From Saprospiraceae bacterium (GTDB lineage: Bacteria > Bacteroidota > Bacteroidia > Chitinophagales > Saprospiraceae): DNA of 64,000 nucleotides. The translations under genes were made by a program, and so were the position numbers. The stretch is taken from contig JAHBTU010000004.1 in NCBI GenBank assembly GCA_019638455.1, positions 372,001 to 436,000 of the forward strand, in the 5' to 3' direction. The notes beneath the pieces were generated by a model, which saw only the letters and a list, made by a program, of their open reading frames with translations, made no database searches and was not told the DNA's origin. Position 1 is the stretch's first letter. Every line of letters starts with the position of its first letter. Shown one piece after another: positions 8,188 to 17,219 of the stretch.

Positions 8188-8805
8188 ATGCGCAACAAAT
8201 CTTTCTTGTTCGTCCTTGCTTTCCTTCTCTTTTCCCTATCTGTTATCGGCCAACGCGAAGAAACCCTGCTCGGCACTCGGGGTTGGGGCCTTTCCGGCCT
8301 ATGGGGCGGTGTCTCGTGGGATTACACGCAATATAAAAACATAGAAGCAACCAACCGGCGAGGCTTCTTCGGTTTTGAGTTTGGCCGTTCGCTTCAACTC
8401 GGCTGGTCGCACTTTCGCATGATTGACGACATCCTGCTCGTACCCGGCGAGACCCAAAGACTTGATTTCAACTACAACGGCGGCTTCATTGGCTATGCCT
8501 TCATCCCATACAAGGCCATCCACCCCACGCTCAACGTGGAAATAGGGCAGGGGAGAGTGTGGCACAGCGTGGAAGGACGCGACAACACGCTCACGATACA
8601 ACCCTCTGCGGGAGTGGAAATCAATGTGTTCCGTTGGTTCCGTTTCGGTTTGGAAGGCGGTTATCGCTTTGTCAATGGCTCCAACTATGCCAGCATCACC
8701 GACCGCGACCTTTCGGGACCGTTCGGACGGGCTACCCTCAAATTCGGCATGTCGTGGGGGCGTTACTGCAAAAAGCCTGACTACAAAAAAAACTACGAAG
8801 ATTAG
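8188..8805 (+). CDS. Probable outer-membrane beta-barrel protein
   Basis: A 205-residue protein. An N-terminal signal peptide (MRNKSFLFVLAFLLFSLSVI, cleavage near GQ) is followed by alternating aromatic/glycine strands such as WGLSGLWGGVSWDYTQYK and FRFGLEGGYRFVNG. This pattern is typical of a small porin-like or OmpW/OmpX-like barrel. The C-terminus (LKFGMSWGRYCKKPDYKKNY) is a last strand followed by a charged tail rather than a terminal aromatic. No specific family is recognised. It is likely monocistronic: 263 bp separate it from the DUF4199 gene and a strong hairpin follows. Confidence 0.75.
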   Translation: MRNKSFLFVLAFLLFSLSVIGQREETLLGTRGWGLSGLWGGVSWDYTQYKNIEATNRRGFFGFEFGRSLQLGWSHFRMIDDILLVPGETQRLDFNYNGGFIGYAFIPYKAIHPTLNVEIGQGRVWHSVEGRDNTLTIQPSAGVEINVFRWFRFGLEGGYRFVNGSNYASITDRDLSGPFGRATLKFGMSWGRYCKKPDYKKNYED

Positions 8806-8820
8806 GCGCGGCACCTTCCC

Positions 8821-8880
8821 TAACAAACATCAAATGATTGAGCGGCTCGCAGGCAAAACCTGCGAGCCGCTTGTTTGTTA
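8821..8880 (+). terminator. Strong hairpin terminator, possibly bidirectional
   Basis: A perfect 12-bp stem (8842-8853 with 8859-8870, GCGGCTCGCAGG) with a 5-nt loop. It is flanked by an outer TAACAAAC/GTTTGTTA pair (8821-8828 with 8873-8880). It lies 15 bp after the beta-barrel gene. Confidence 0.75.
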
Positions 8881-9025
8881 GGGTGTGACGAACTGATTGA
8901 AAACAATTGCCTCATCCACGTCCCTTACGTCCAAAAACCGCTAATTTTGCCTCCTCATTAGCCATTCTTGAAAGGAAACAATTTGCCCCAAAATTTCGGC
9001 ACACCCTATTGTCACATTCGCACAA

Positions 9026-9153
9026 GTATAGTCAACGCAAAGTGGTTTTGAACGAACGGTGCTCGCAATCCTTTGGAAATCATGCAAATCAATCAAGGAA
9101 ATCCCTGTCTTGCCAACTGGCAGATTCAAAGCCTCTTTAATCTGGGTATATCA
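9026..9153 (+). repeat. Dispersed intergenic repeat (copy A)
   Basis: Nearly identical to 36189-36304 over about 115 bp. Both contain GTGGTTTTGAACGAACGGTG, then GCTCGCAATCCTTTGGAAAT, CATGCAAATCAATCA, and end with CTCTTTAATCTGGGTATATC. A shorter, more diverged copy lies at 49328. The leading TATAGTCAACGCAA is shared with the 49328 copy. It stops about 40 bp before rocD. No terminal inverted repeats or target duplications are obvious. Confidence 0.8.
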
Positions 9154-9192
9154 AATTCTCAAATTCGCACATTATCAATTTAGCACATTCGC

Positions 9193-10440
9193 ATGGAAGT
9201 CCTGACCACCTCTCCCGTATCCTCTGCCGACCTCATGGAACTTGAAGACCGCTACAACGCGCACAACTATCATCCTATTCCGGTAGTGTTGGAGCGAGGG
9301 AGGGGCGTCTTTGTGTGGGACGTGGAAGGCAAGCGCTACTACGATTTTTTGTCGGCTTACAGCGCCGTCAACCAAGGTCACTGCCACCCGCGCATCATCA
9401 AGGCATTGACGGAACAGGCTCAAAAACTGACCCTCACCTCCCGCGCCTTTTACAACAACCTGCTTGGGGAATACGCCGAATTCATAACCCATTATTTTGG
9501 CTACGACCGAGTGCTGCCCATGAACACTGGCGTGGAAGGCGTGGAGACCGCCATCAAGCTCGCCCGCAAATGGGCATATAATATAAAAGGTGTGCCGGAA
9601 GGGCAGGCCAAGATCGTTTTCGTGGAAGGCAACTTTCACGGACGCACGTTGGGGGCCATTTCGGCCTCGACCGACCCCAGCAGCCGCAAGGGCTTCGGCC
9701 CATACATGAGCGGCTATGTGGTGATTCCGTACAACGACCTCGCAGCATTGGAAAAGGCTTTGCAAGACCCAACGGTAGCGGGGTTTCTTGTGGAGCCGAT
9801 TCAGGGCGAGGCGGGCGTGTATGTCCCCGACGACAATTATCTGCCGGCCGCTCACGAAATGTGTCGTCGTAGCAACGTCCTCTTCGTTGCCGATGAAGTG
9901 CAGACTGGCATCGCTCGCACGGGCAAACTCCTGTGCTGCGACCATTTTGGATTCAAACCCGATGTTTTGATTTTGGGAAAAGCGCTTTCCGGCGGCGTAC
10001 TGCCAGTCAGCGCCGTGCTTGCGAGCGATGAGGTGATGCTCACGCTCAAACCCGGCGAACATGGCTCCACGTTTGGTGGCAACCCGCTTGCTTGTGCCGT
10101 TGCGATGGAGGTACTAAAGGTCGTGGCTGATGAGAACCTGGCCGCCAACGCCGAAACGTTGGGCAAAATCTTCCGCGCTCGCATGGAAGATTTGAAGCAG
10201 AAACGCCCAGACCTCGTGACCTCGGTGCGCGGCAGAGGTCTGTTGAACGCCATCGTCATCAACGACGCGGAAGACAGCGACACGGCATGGAATATCTGCC
10301 TCGCCATGGCGGAGCATGGCTTGCTCGCCAAGCCCACTCACGGCAACATCATTCGCTTCGCTCCCCCGCTCGTGATGACGCGGGAGCAATTGGAAGAATG
10401 TTGCGACATCATCGCAGGGGTGATTGGTGGGTGGAAATAG
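9193..10440 (+). CDS. rocD: Ornithine--oxo-acid aminotransferase
   Basis: A 415-residue class III PLP aminotransferase. The N-terminus (LEDRYNAHNYHPIPVVLERG) and FLSAYSAVNQGHCHPRI are characteristic of ornithine aminotransferases. The PLP lysine is in DVLILGKALSGG (about residue 263). The cofactor Asp is in LFVADEVQTGI. ENP-type ends such as GNPLACAVAMEVL are also present. It converts ornithine and 2-oxoglutarate to glutamate semialdehyde and glutamate, linking arginine degradation to proline and glutamate. The ATG at 9193 directly follows a G-poor leader with the word TAGCACATTCGC, which recurs in front of actB. A terminator follows, so it is monocistronic. Confidence 0.96.
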   Translation: MEVLTTSPVSSADLMELEDRYNAHNYHPIPVVLERGRGVFVWDVEGKRYYDFLSAYSAVNQGHCHPRIIKALTEQAQKLTLTSRAFYNNLLGEYAEFITHYFGYDRVLPMNTGVEGVETAIKLARKWAYNIKGVPEGQAKIVFVEGNFHGRTLGAISASTDPSSRKGFGPYMSGYVVIPYNDLAALEKALQDPTVAGFLVEPIQGEAGVYVPDDNYLPAAHEMCRRSNVLFVADEVQTGIARTGKLLCCDHFGFKPDVLILGKALSGGVLPVSAVLASDEVMLTLKPGEHGSTFGGNPLACAVAMEVLKVVADENLAANAETLGKIFRARMEDLKQKRPDLVTSVRGRGLLNAIVINDAEDSDTAWNICLAMAEHGLLAKPTHGNIIRFAPPLVMTREQLEECCDIIAGVIGGWK

Positions 10441-10467
10441 TCCGTTCAGACAGATTTGAAGGACATC

Positions 10468-10508
10468 CGCAGCCCGACGGCATTTTGCCCGTCGGGCTGC
10501 GTTTTTTT
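10468..10508 (+). terminator. Intrinsic terminator of rocD
   Basis: A 13-bp stem, CGCAGCCCGACGG at 10468-10480 with its complement at 10489-10501, an 8-nt loop and a following run of seven T. It lies 28 bp after the rocD stop. Confidence 0.92.
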
Positions 10509-10529
10509 CAAAAAGCTGTTTTATGCCTT

Positions 10530-10640
10530 GATTCGCTAGGATTTGTCAGATGCTCATGCTCGCTCTCCCTGATTTTGAACAATGGGCGCTTTTAGCCATG
10601 CCCAAAACCCGGCGGCGCGAAGGATAAAAATCTATTTTGC
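10530..10640 (-). repeat. Inverted, internally deleted relative of the 6592-6795 repeat (copy E)
   Basis: Read on the minus strand, 10530-10600 matches 6731-6795; shared words are CAGGGAGAGCGAGCA, CTGACAAATCC and AAAAGCGC. 10605-10640 matches 6592-6625; shared words are CGCGCCGCC, GTTTT or GGTTTT, and TTTTTATA or TTTTTATC. The central roughly 100 bp homologous to the dispersed repeat is missing. It is noncoding and lies between the rocD terminator and the ACIII promoters. Confidence 0.6.
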
Positions 10641-10753
10641 AGGCGTCGCAGGGTGCCAGCCCGCATTTGCCACATTTTTTGGAAACAGGCATTCTGTCCG
10701 GCTGACAACCGCTGTTCACGAAAAGTATAATTGCCCGAAAAAAAATGGAGATT

Positions 10754-10784
10754 ATTGCAAACGTGCACACCTTTTCTACCTTTG
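10754..10784 (+). promoter_or_regulatory. Bacteroidota-type promoter P1 upstream of the ACIII operon
   Basis: -33 ATTG (10754-10757), a 19-bp spacer, and -7 TACCTTTG (10777-10784). The spacing and the -7 word match the Bacteroidota consensus TTTG-N19-TAnnTTTG. It lies 210 bp upstream of the actA ATG. Confidence 0.55.
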
Positions 10785-10872
10785 CGCCACTTCGTTTTAA
10801 CGCTTTGTTAAGTTTCAAGTTGGCTGGGTGGATTTATAGCGTATCTAAATAAACGTGTTTCTTAACACTTCG

Positions 10873-10903
10873 TTTGGTGGAAAAAAGACCATTTTTACCT
10901 TTG
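10873..10903 (+). promoter_or_regulatory. Bacteroidota-type promoter P2 upstream of the ACIII operon
   Basis: -33 TTTG (10873-10876), exactly 19 bp, then -7 TACCTTTG (10896-10903). This is a full consensus match. It lies 91 bp upstream of the actA ATG, giving an 80-nt-range leader. Confidence 0.75.
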
Positions 10904-10994
10904 CGCTGACAAAACGCTGACGAAACGCCAACTTTGAAAATTACGACGAAAAACACCTTTCTGCCCTGATTTGAGAAAAACAACCATACACGAT

Positions 10995-12389
10995 ATGTTG
11001 CTGAAACGCATTTGTTGGGTCATCGCGCTTGCATTTACTGCCTCGCTGTCGCTTTACGCAGCCCCCAACGTCGAAGAAGGTAAAGCCCTTTTCACGAACA
11101 ACTGCGCCTCCTGTCACAATAAAAACATGAAAGACAAGCTCACCGGCCCCGCGCTGGGAGGCATGGAGGAACGCTGGGCACCCTACCCTCGCAAGGATTT
11201 GTATGCATGGATTCGCAACTCGCAGGCACTCATTGCCACGGGGCATCCTTATGCCAACCAGTTGTGGAACGAGTGGAAGCCCGTGCTAATGAACAATTTC
11301 ACGGGTTTGACCGACGACCAAATCGAGGGCATCATCCTGTACGTCAATCAAGAGTACAACAAGGTGCCTGTCACGGCTGGGCCAACAAGCCCGCAGGGGT
11401 CTGGCAAGAAAGAATCGGGCACGCCGTGGCTTTTCGTCGGCCTTGCCGTCATTCTTGGCTTGCTGGCTTTCGCCCTGATGCGCATCATCAACAACCTCGG
11501 CAACATAGCACGGGTGCAGGAAGGGCAGGCGCCGATACAAAGGACTCTGGCGCAGACGCTCACCAGCAAAGGTGCCATCGCATTCCTCGTTTTTGCCGTC
11601 ACACTCATTTTTGGCTACAAGACGGTGGACAACGCGACCAAACTGGGGCGGCAGCAGGGTTACAAACCCGACCAGCCCATCGCATTCAGCCACAAGCTCC
11701 ATGCAGGCACCAACAAGATTGACTGCCAGTATTGCCACGACACCGCGCGCCGTTCCAAGCACGCCTCCATCCCTGCCGCCAACACTTGCATGAACTGCCA
11801 CTCCGCAGTCAAAAAAGGCAGCATCTCCGGCACTGCCGAAATCACCAAAATATACGCCTCCATCGGTTTCGACCCGATGCAGAACAAATACATTCCCGAC
11901 TACGAATTCTGGAGCGAAAAACAAATCGAAGACCTCTACAAAAAGTGGGTGGGCCAAGAGTATATGTCGGAAAAATCACTTACCGCCCTGGACGAGAACG
12001 GTCGCATGGTCGTGGAAAATCAGTGGGAAGGCATCGTGAAGGCGCTGAAAAATGATTCCAACGGCAAGATTCAAGGCCCCATCGAATGGGTGCGCATCCA
12101 CAATCTGGCCGACCACGCTTATTTCAATCACGCACAACACGTCGCGGTCGGTCAGATAGCTTGCCAAAAATGTCACGGCCCCATCGAGGAAATGGAGGTG
12201 GTGCATCAGTATTCCACGCTCGGCATGGGTTGGTGCATCAATTGCCACCGCGAGACGGAGGTGAAATTCAAAGACAACGCTTACTACGAGCAATACGCAC
12301 GCTACCACAATGAACTTAAATCAGGCACCCGCGACAAAGTCACGGTGGAAGACATCGGTGGCTTGGAGTGCCAAAAATGCCACTATTGA
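10995..12389 (+). CDS. actA: ACIII subunit ActA, multihaem cytochrome c with extra N-terminal haem domain
   Basis: The first subunit of alternative complex III (quinol:cytochrome c/oxidase oxidoreductase); 464 residues from the ATG at 10995. A TTG eight codons upstream is less likely. Order: signal peptide; a monohaem cytochrome c domain (CASCH near residue 36); two membrane helices (about 138-160 and 185-203); then a domain with five CXXCH motifs (CQYCH, CMNCH, CQKCH, CINCH, CQKCH), the last at the extreme C-terminus. The five-haem domain is the classical ActA module, which relays electrons on the periplasmic side. The N-terminal haem domain gives six motifs in all. It is first in the operon, behind two promoters. 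Confidence 0.93.
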   Translation: MLLKRICWVIALAFTASLSLYAAPNVEEGKALFTNNCASCHNKNMKDKLTGPALGGMEERWAPYPRKDLYAWIRNSQALIATGHPYANQLWNEWKPVLMNNFTGLTDDQIEGIILYVNQEYNKVPVTAGPTSPQGSGKKESGTPWLFVGLAVILGLLAFALMRIINNLGNIARVQEGQAPIQRTLAQTLTSKGAIAFLVFAVTLIFGYKTVDNATKLGRQQGYKPDQPIAFSHKLHAGTNKIDCQYCHDTARRSKHASIPAANTCMNCHSAVKKGSISGTAEITKIYASIGFDPMQNKYIPDYEFWSEKQIEDLYKKWVGQEYMSEKSLTALDENGRMVVENQWEGIVKALKNDSNGKIQGPIEWVRIHNLADHAYFNHAQHVAVGQIACQKCHGPIEEMEVVHQYSTLGMGWCINCHRETEVKFKDNAYYEQYARYHNELKSGTRDKVTVEDIGGLECQKCHY

Positions 12390-12466
12390 TTGCGTTGCCA
12401 ACCACATTGCTCATTTTCCCCCTCTAAGCCTCACTAGCACATTCGCAAATTAGCACATTGAAAAAT

Positions 12467-15400
12467 ATGCATCACGATAACGGTATCTGGGTCAGCACTG
12501 AAGATTTGACGCGGGAAGAATCGTTCCTGCAATCGGCAGGAAAAGAGTTTTCCGTCGAAAACATGGACCAAACCGATGGCAAATGGGAGACCAATCGCCG
12601 CGACTTTCTTAAACTGCTCGGCTTTGGCTTGGGAGCAGCCACGCTGGCCGCTTCTTGCGAAATTCCGGTCAAGAAGGCAATTCCCTACGTCACTAAGCCC
12701 GACGAAATCGTGCCGGGCGTGGCCAATTATTTTGCCTCCTCTTTTGTCAACGGTGGCGATTATTGCGCCGTCTTGGTAAAAACACGCGAAGGTCGCCCCA
12801 TCAAAATCGAGGGCAACACATTGAGCAGCGTCACAAAAGGCGGCACCAGCGCCCGCGCGCAGGCATCCGTGCTAAGCCTTTATGATACCCGCCGCATCCA
12901 GCATCCGGGCACCGTGAAGGAAGGCAATGTGACCAAGATGGAATGGGTTGCCTTCGACCGCGAGGTCAAAGCCAAGCTCGCCGCGGGCGGCAACATTCGC
13001 ATCATCGCTAACACCATCATCAGCCCTACCGCCAAAAAAGCCCTCGCGGAGTTTCAGGCGAAGTACCCGAACAGTCGTGTCATTACCTACGACCCCGTTT
13101 CCGCGGCGGCGCTCTTGGCTGCCAACCAGCAGTCCTTTGGGCAGCGTGTCATTCCTGACTACAAGTTCGGGGCAGCGGATGTCATCGTTTCTTTCGGTGC
13201 CGACTTTCTGGGCACTTGGATTAGCCCAGTCGAATACGCCCGCGAATACGCCAAAAAGCGCAAGATTCGTGACGTAAAAGGAGCAAAAATGTCGCGCCAC
13301 TATCAAATCGAGAGCCACATGTCGCTCACTGGCTCAAATGCCGACAACCGTATCCTTATCAAGCCCAGCGAAATGGGGGCCGCCATCGTGGCGCTCTACA
13401 ACGAGCTGACGGGCGGCAGCGGAGGGCCAAAACTAAGCAATGAAAAATCGGTGACTGCCATTAAAAAAATGGCAAAAGACCTCACCAGCCGCAAAGGCAA
13501 AACCCTCGTCGTGTGTGGCTCCAACAACGTGATGGAGCAGCTCTACGTCAACAAAATCAATGAATTGCTCGGCAATATCAACTCAACAGTTGATTTCAAC
13601 GCTGTTTCGTATATGCGTCAGGGCGACGAGCGCGAAATGATGCGCCTCATCGACGAGATGAACGCGGGTCAAGTCGCGGTAGCCATCGTATGGGGAGCCA
13701 ATCCTGCTTGGGACTTGCCGAACGCATCCAAGTTCAGCGAGGCTTTCGCCAAAGCAGGAACCCGTATCTCCTTCAATGGCGTGCTCGACGAAACCACGCT
13801 GCTTTGCACACATTCAGCACCTACCCACCATTTTCTCGAATCATGGGGCGACGCTGAGCCGAAAGCAGGCCATTTCAGCCTCATCCAGCCGACGATTGCC
13901 CCCCTGTTCAACACACGCCAAGCTGAACACAGCCTGCTGGAATGGGCAGACAGCCCCAATCTCAATCGTCAGGACGAACAGCCTTATTATCAATATCTGA
14001 AATCACACTGGGCGAATGAAATGTTCAAGCGCCAGTCGAGATACAGCACGCCTACCGCTTTTTGGGACATGAGCCTGCATGATGGAGTGTTGGAAATACC
14101 GGCCACAGGCACGGCGGTTTCCGTCAACGACATTGCCCTCAACCCTGATGCCGTGACCAAGCCTTCGGGCAGCGATATCGAGGTTTCTTTCTATGAAACG
14201 GTCAATATCGGTGGCGGTCAATATGCCCACAATCCTTGGTTGCAAGAAATGCCCGACCCCGTTCACCGCACTGTTTGGGGCAACTACCTCAGCATTCCGG
14301 TCGAGTGGGATGGCGTGAACAAGATAAAGGGCTGGAATGGCTTGCAGGACGGCGACATGGTGGATGTGGAAGTCAACGGCCAAAAAATCACCTGCACGGT
14401 CGTCCGTACCTTTGGCCAACCAGCAGGCACGGTAGCCATTGCCTTGGGCGGCGGTCGAGAGGCAGGCGGATGTGGCGTGGGCTATGGCGTGAACGTGAAC
14501 CCCGCACTTCAGGTAGCAGGTGGCTTGATTCAGTATTTCGCGGGCAATGTGAACGTGTCGGGCAAAGTGGGTGCCGACAAACATTTCCCCACCGTTCAAT
14601 TCCACCACACGATGGGTGTGGCAGCCGAGGGCAAGGAGGAAGGCAAGGTTATCAACGTGGACGAGAAGGCATTGGGCTGGAAAGGTTTTCAAGGCGCGTT
14701 GACCGACCGCTCTATCATTTTCCATACACATGTCAAGGATTTGCCCAAGTTTGCCGACAAAATGGAGGCTTTCCATGAAGAGGCATCTCACTTAAATGAG
14801 CAAACACTCTACCCCGACCGCTCCGACTTTTTTGGCACGGGCGTCAAATGGGGCATGTATGTGGACATGAACGCTTGCGTAGGCTGCGGCGCTTGCCAAG
14901 TGGCTTGTGTGAGCGAGAACAACGTGCCGGTCGTCGGCAAAAAAGAGGTGCATCGCCACCACGAGATGACGTGGCTGCGCATTGACCGCTACTTCTACGG
15001 CGATTTTGAAAACCCGAAAGTGGTGTATCAACCCATGATGTGCCAACACTGCGACAACGCTCCTTGCGAGAACGTTTGCCCTGTGAACGCCACCAACCAC
15101 TCCATGGAGGGCATCAATCAAATGGCTTACAACCGCTGCATCGGCACTCGTTATTGCGCCAACAACTGCCCTTACAAAGTGCGCCGCTTCAACTGGCTCG
15201 ACTACACCACCGCAGACACTTTCCCCGGCAATGAGGAAAAAGTATTCCGCTTGGAAGGTGACGACAAGCCGTTCTACGCCGACAACCTCGTACGCATGGT
15301 GCTCAATCCCGATGTGACAGTACGTTCGCGCGGGGTCATCGAAAAATGCACCTTCTGCATCCAACGCATACAGGAAGGCAAACTCACCGCCAAGCGTGAA

Positions 15401-15622
15401 AGCCGCGCCATCATGGACAACGATGTGCGCACCGCTTGCCAGACCGCCTGCCCGACGGGAGCCATTGTGTTTGGCAACCTCAACAATCCGCAAAGCGAAG
15501 TGAGCAAACTGACCAAAGGCACTGCCCCTCTTGCCTACCAAGTGTTGGAGGAAATCAACGTTCGTCCGGGAGTGAGCTACTCGGCCAAAGTCAACAACAG
15601 CAACGAAGAACTTTATTCATGA
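12467..15622 (+). CDS. actB: ACIII subunit ActB, TAT-variant molybdopterin-oxidoreductase-like iron-sulfur protein
   Basis: A 1051-residue fusion. An N-terminal region of about 45 residues precedes a twin-arginine-like motif (TNRRDFLKLLGFGLG), the TAT variant typical of ActB. A large molybdopterin-oxidoreductase-like domain follows; in characterised ACIII it holds no molybdenum. The C-terminal ferredoxin-like domain (from about residue 795) has the Cys groups CVGCGACQVAC, CQHCDNAPCENVC, CIGTRYCANNC and CTFC with CQTACP, enough for three [4Fe-4S] clusters and one [3Fe-4S] cluster. It carries electrons within ACIII on the periplasmic face. A TTG three codons upstream is less likely than this ATG. 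The leader is G-poor (TAGCACATTCGC). Gap to actA: 77 bp. Confidence 0.95.
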   Translation: MHHDNGIWVSTEDLTREESFLQSAGKEFSVENMDQTDGKWETNRRDFLKLLGFGLGAATLAASCEIPVKKAIPYVTKPDEIVPGVANYFASSFVNGGDYCAVLVKTREGRPIKIEGNTLSSVTKGGTSARAQASVLSLYDTRRIQHPGTVKEGNVTKMEWVAFDREVKAKLAAGGNIRIIANTIISPTAKKALAEFQAKYPNSRVITYDPVSAAALLAANQQSFGQRVIPDYKFGAADVIVSFGADFLGTWISPVEYAREYAKKRKIRDVKGAKMSRHYQIESHMSLTGSNADNRILIKPSEMGAAIVALYNELTGGSGGPKLSNEKSVTAIKKMAKDLTSRKGKTLVVCGSNNVMEQLYVNKINELLGNINSTVDFNAVSYMRQGDEREMMRLIDEMNAGQVAVAIVWGANPAWDLPNASKFSEAFAKAGTRISFNGVLDETTLLCTHSAPTHHFLESWGDAEPKAGHFSLIQPTIAPLFNTRQAEHSLLEWADSPNLNRQDEQPYYQYLKSHWANEMFKRQSRYSTPTAFWDMSLHDGVLEIPATGTAVSVNDIALNPDAVTKPSGSDIEVSFYETVNIGGGQYAHNPWLQEMPDPVHRTVWGNYLSIPVEWDGVNKIKGWNGLQDGDMVDVEVNGQKITCTVVRTFGQPAGTVAIALGGGREAGGCGVGYGVNVNPALQVAGGLIQYFAGNVNVSGKVGADKHFPTVQFHHTMGVAAEGKEEGKVINVDEKALGWKGFQGALTDRSIIFHTHVKDLPKFADKMEAFHEEASHLNEQTLYPDRSDFFGTGVKWGMYVDMNACVGCGACQVACVSENNVPVVGKKEVHRHHEMTWLRIDRYFYGDFENPKVVYQPMMCQHCDNAPCENVCPVNATNHSMEGINQMAYNRCIGTRYCANNCPYKVRRFNWLDYTTADTFPGNEEKVFRLEGDDKPFYADNLVRMVLNPDVTVRSRGVIEKCTFCIQRIQEGKLTAKRESRAIMDNDVRTACQTACPTGAIVFGNLNNPQSEVSKLTKGTAPLAYQVLEEINVRPGVSYSAKVNNSNEELYS

Positions 15623-15623
15623 A

Positions 15624-15711
15624 TGACAAATGATGAATGACAAACGATGAATAACTGGCACCACGACGTGCAAATTCATCATTCGGCATTCATCGTTCAT
15701 AATTTTTAAAA
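15624..15711 (+). repeat. Complementary word-block hairpin between actB and actC
   Basis: After the actB stop come tandem words GATGAATGACAAA and CGATGAAT. Before actC come their complements ATTCATCATTCGG and CATTCATCGTTCAT (15676-15702). The two blocks pair over about 21 bp with few mismatches, leaving a loop of about 20 nt. Confidence 0.7.
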
Positions 15712-15714
15712 ATT

Positions 15715-17148
15715 ATGTCTCAACCAGTCGCACCTGTACGGCACGTTTTGATTGAAGGCAACAAGTCTTACCACCAAATCACGGAAGACTTGTGCTCGCC
15801 TACCGAGAAGACTCCTTCGAGGGAGTGGATTGTCGTCTTTGCCTTGTCAACCGCCTTAGTTGGCCTCTACGTCTTTGCCATCGTGTGGACGGTCTGGAAG
15901 GGCATTGGCTCATGGAACCTGAACCGCACCGTCAACTGGGGTTGGGACATCACCAACTTCGTGTGGTGGATTGGTATCGGTCACGCAGGCACGCTCATCT
16001 CGGCCATTTTGCTGCTCTTCCGCCAGCGTTGGCGCACCGGTGTGAACCGCGCCGCCGAGGCCATGACCATCTTCGCGGTGATTTGCGCAGGCCAGTTCCC
16101 CATCTTCCACATGGGGCGCGTATGGATGGCATTTTTCACCATTCCGTTCCCGAATACACGCGGCCCGCTCTGGACGAACTTCAACTCGCCGCTGCTCTGG
16201 GACATTTTCGCTATCTCGACCTATTTCTCCGTTTCCATACTGTTCTGGTACACGGGCCTTGTGCCTGACCTCGCCACCATCCGCGACCGCGCCAGTGGCT
16301 TCCGTCGCCGGATGTACGAGATATTCTCATTTGGCTGGACAGGTAGCGCCAAGCACTGGCAGCGCCACGAATCGCTCTCGCTCGTGTTGGCTGGTCTTTC
16401 CACCCCACTGGTGCTTTCGGTGCACACTATCGTGTCGTTCGACTTTGCCACATCGGTGTTGCCGGGCTGGCACACCACCATCTTCCCGCCGTACTTTGTT
16501 GCGGGCGCGGTGTTCTCTGGGTTTGCCATGGTGCAAACGCTGATGATTATCACCCGCAAAGTGCTGGGTTTGCAAGAATACATCACCATCAACCACATCG
16601 AATCCATGAATAAAATCATCGTGCTCACGGGTACGATAGTCGGTGTGGCATACCTCACGGAGTTGTTCGTTGCGTGGTACTCGGGTTACATCTACGAACA
16701 ATTCGCTTTTTACAACCGCGTGTTTGGCCCCTATTGGTGGTCATACTTTGGCATGATGTTCTGCAATGTCGTTAGCCCGCAGCTGTTCTGGTCGCGCAGG
16801 ATTCGCCGCAGCGTGTGGTGGACGTTCTTCATGTCCATCATCATCAACATCGGTATGTGGTTTGAGCGTTTCGTCATCATCCCCACGACGCTGGCGCGTG
16901 ATTTCTTGCCCTCTTCTTGGAGCCTTTACAGCCCCACTTGGGTGGAAATCTCCATGTTCCTCGGCACTATGGGCGTTTTCTTCTTCTGCTATTTGGTCTT
17001 CTGCCGCGTGGCACCAGTGGTGGCGGTGGCGGAAGTGAAAGCCATCCTGAAGGTGGCGGGCGACCAATACATCGGCCCCAAGGCTAAAAAGGCCCACGGC
17101 CACGCATCGCAAACCGAGCCAGTATCGAAAAAAGTGGATGAGGGTTGA
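15715..17148 (+). CDS. actC: ACIII subunit ActC, NrfD/PsrC-like quinol-binding membrane protein
   Basis: A 477-residue polytopic protein with about ten membrane helices, of the NrfD/PsrC family. Visible elements include WNLNRTVNWGWDITNFVWWI and the GHAGTLISAILLLFRQRWR helix boundary. The segment PLWTNFNSPLLWDIFAI and the His-containing VLSVHTIVSFDFA are typical of ActC. In ACIII structures ActC binds menaquinol near the periplasmic face and contacts the [3Fe-4S] cluster of ActB. The C-terminal tail is short and includes KKAHGHASQTEPVSKK. It follows actB after a hairpin spacer and precedes actD by 71 bp. Confidence 0.95.
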   Translation: MSQPVAPVRHVLIEGNKSYHQITEDLCSPTEKTPSREWIVVFALSTALVGLYVFAIVWTVWKGIGSWNLNRTVNWGWDITNFVWWIGIGHAGTLISAILLLFRQRWRTGVNRAAEAMTIFAVICAGQFPIFHMGRVWMAFFTIPFPNTRGPLWTNFNSPLLWDIFAISTYFSVSILFWYTGLVPDLATIRDRASGFRRRMYEIFSFGWTGSAKHWQRHESLSLVLAGLSTPLVLSVHTIVSFDFATSVLPGWHTTIFPPYFVAGAVFSGFAMVQTLMIITRKVLGLQEYITINHIESMNKIIVLTGTIVGVAYLTELFVAWYSGYIYEQFAFYNRVFGPYWWSYFGMMFCNVVSPQLFWSRRIRRSVWWTFFMSIIINIGMWFERFVIIPTTLARDFLPSSWSLYSPTWVEISMFLGTMGVFFFCYLVFCRVAPVVAVAEVKAILKVAGDQYIGPKAKKAHGHASQTEPVSKKVDEG

Positions 17149-17219
17149 TAAAAGGTTGACGCTCCTGATTTCGACGCTCATTCATCAATTATCGCTAAAC
17201 TCTTAATACTCAAGAATAA

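Noticed and set aside
9019..9140. Short ORF with VVLNERCSQSFGNHANQS, repeated at 36189-36289 and partly at 49343
   Set aside because: The similarity follows the DNA repeat in all frames, the flanks differ, and there is no start or family signal. It is a noncoding repeat.
10546..10818. 90-codon minus-strand ORF with several Cys
   Set aside because: It lies over the inverted repeat and the P1 promoter, with no homology signal or plausible start.
10971..10994. TTG start for actA
   Set aside because: The ATG at 10995 gives a normal signal peptide directly, and TTG is rarer.
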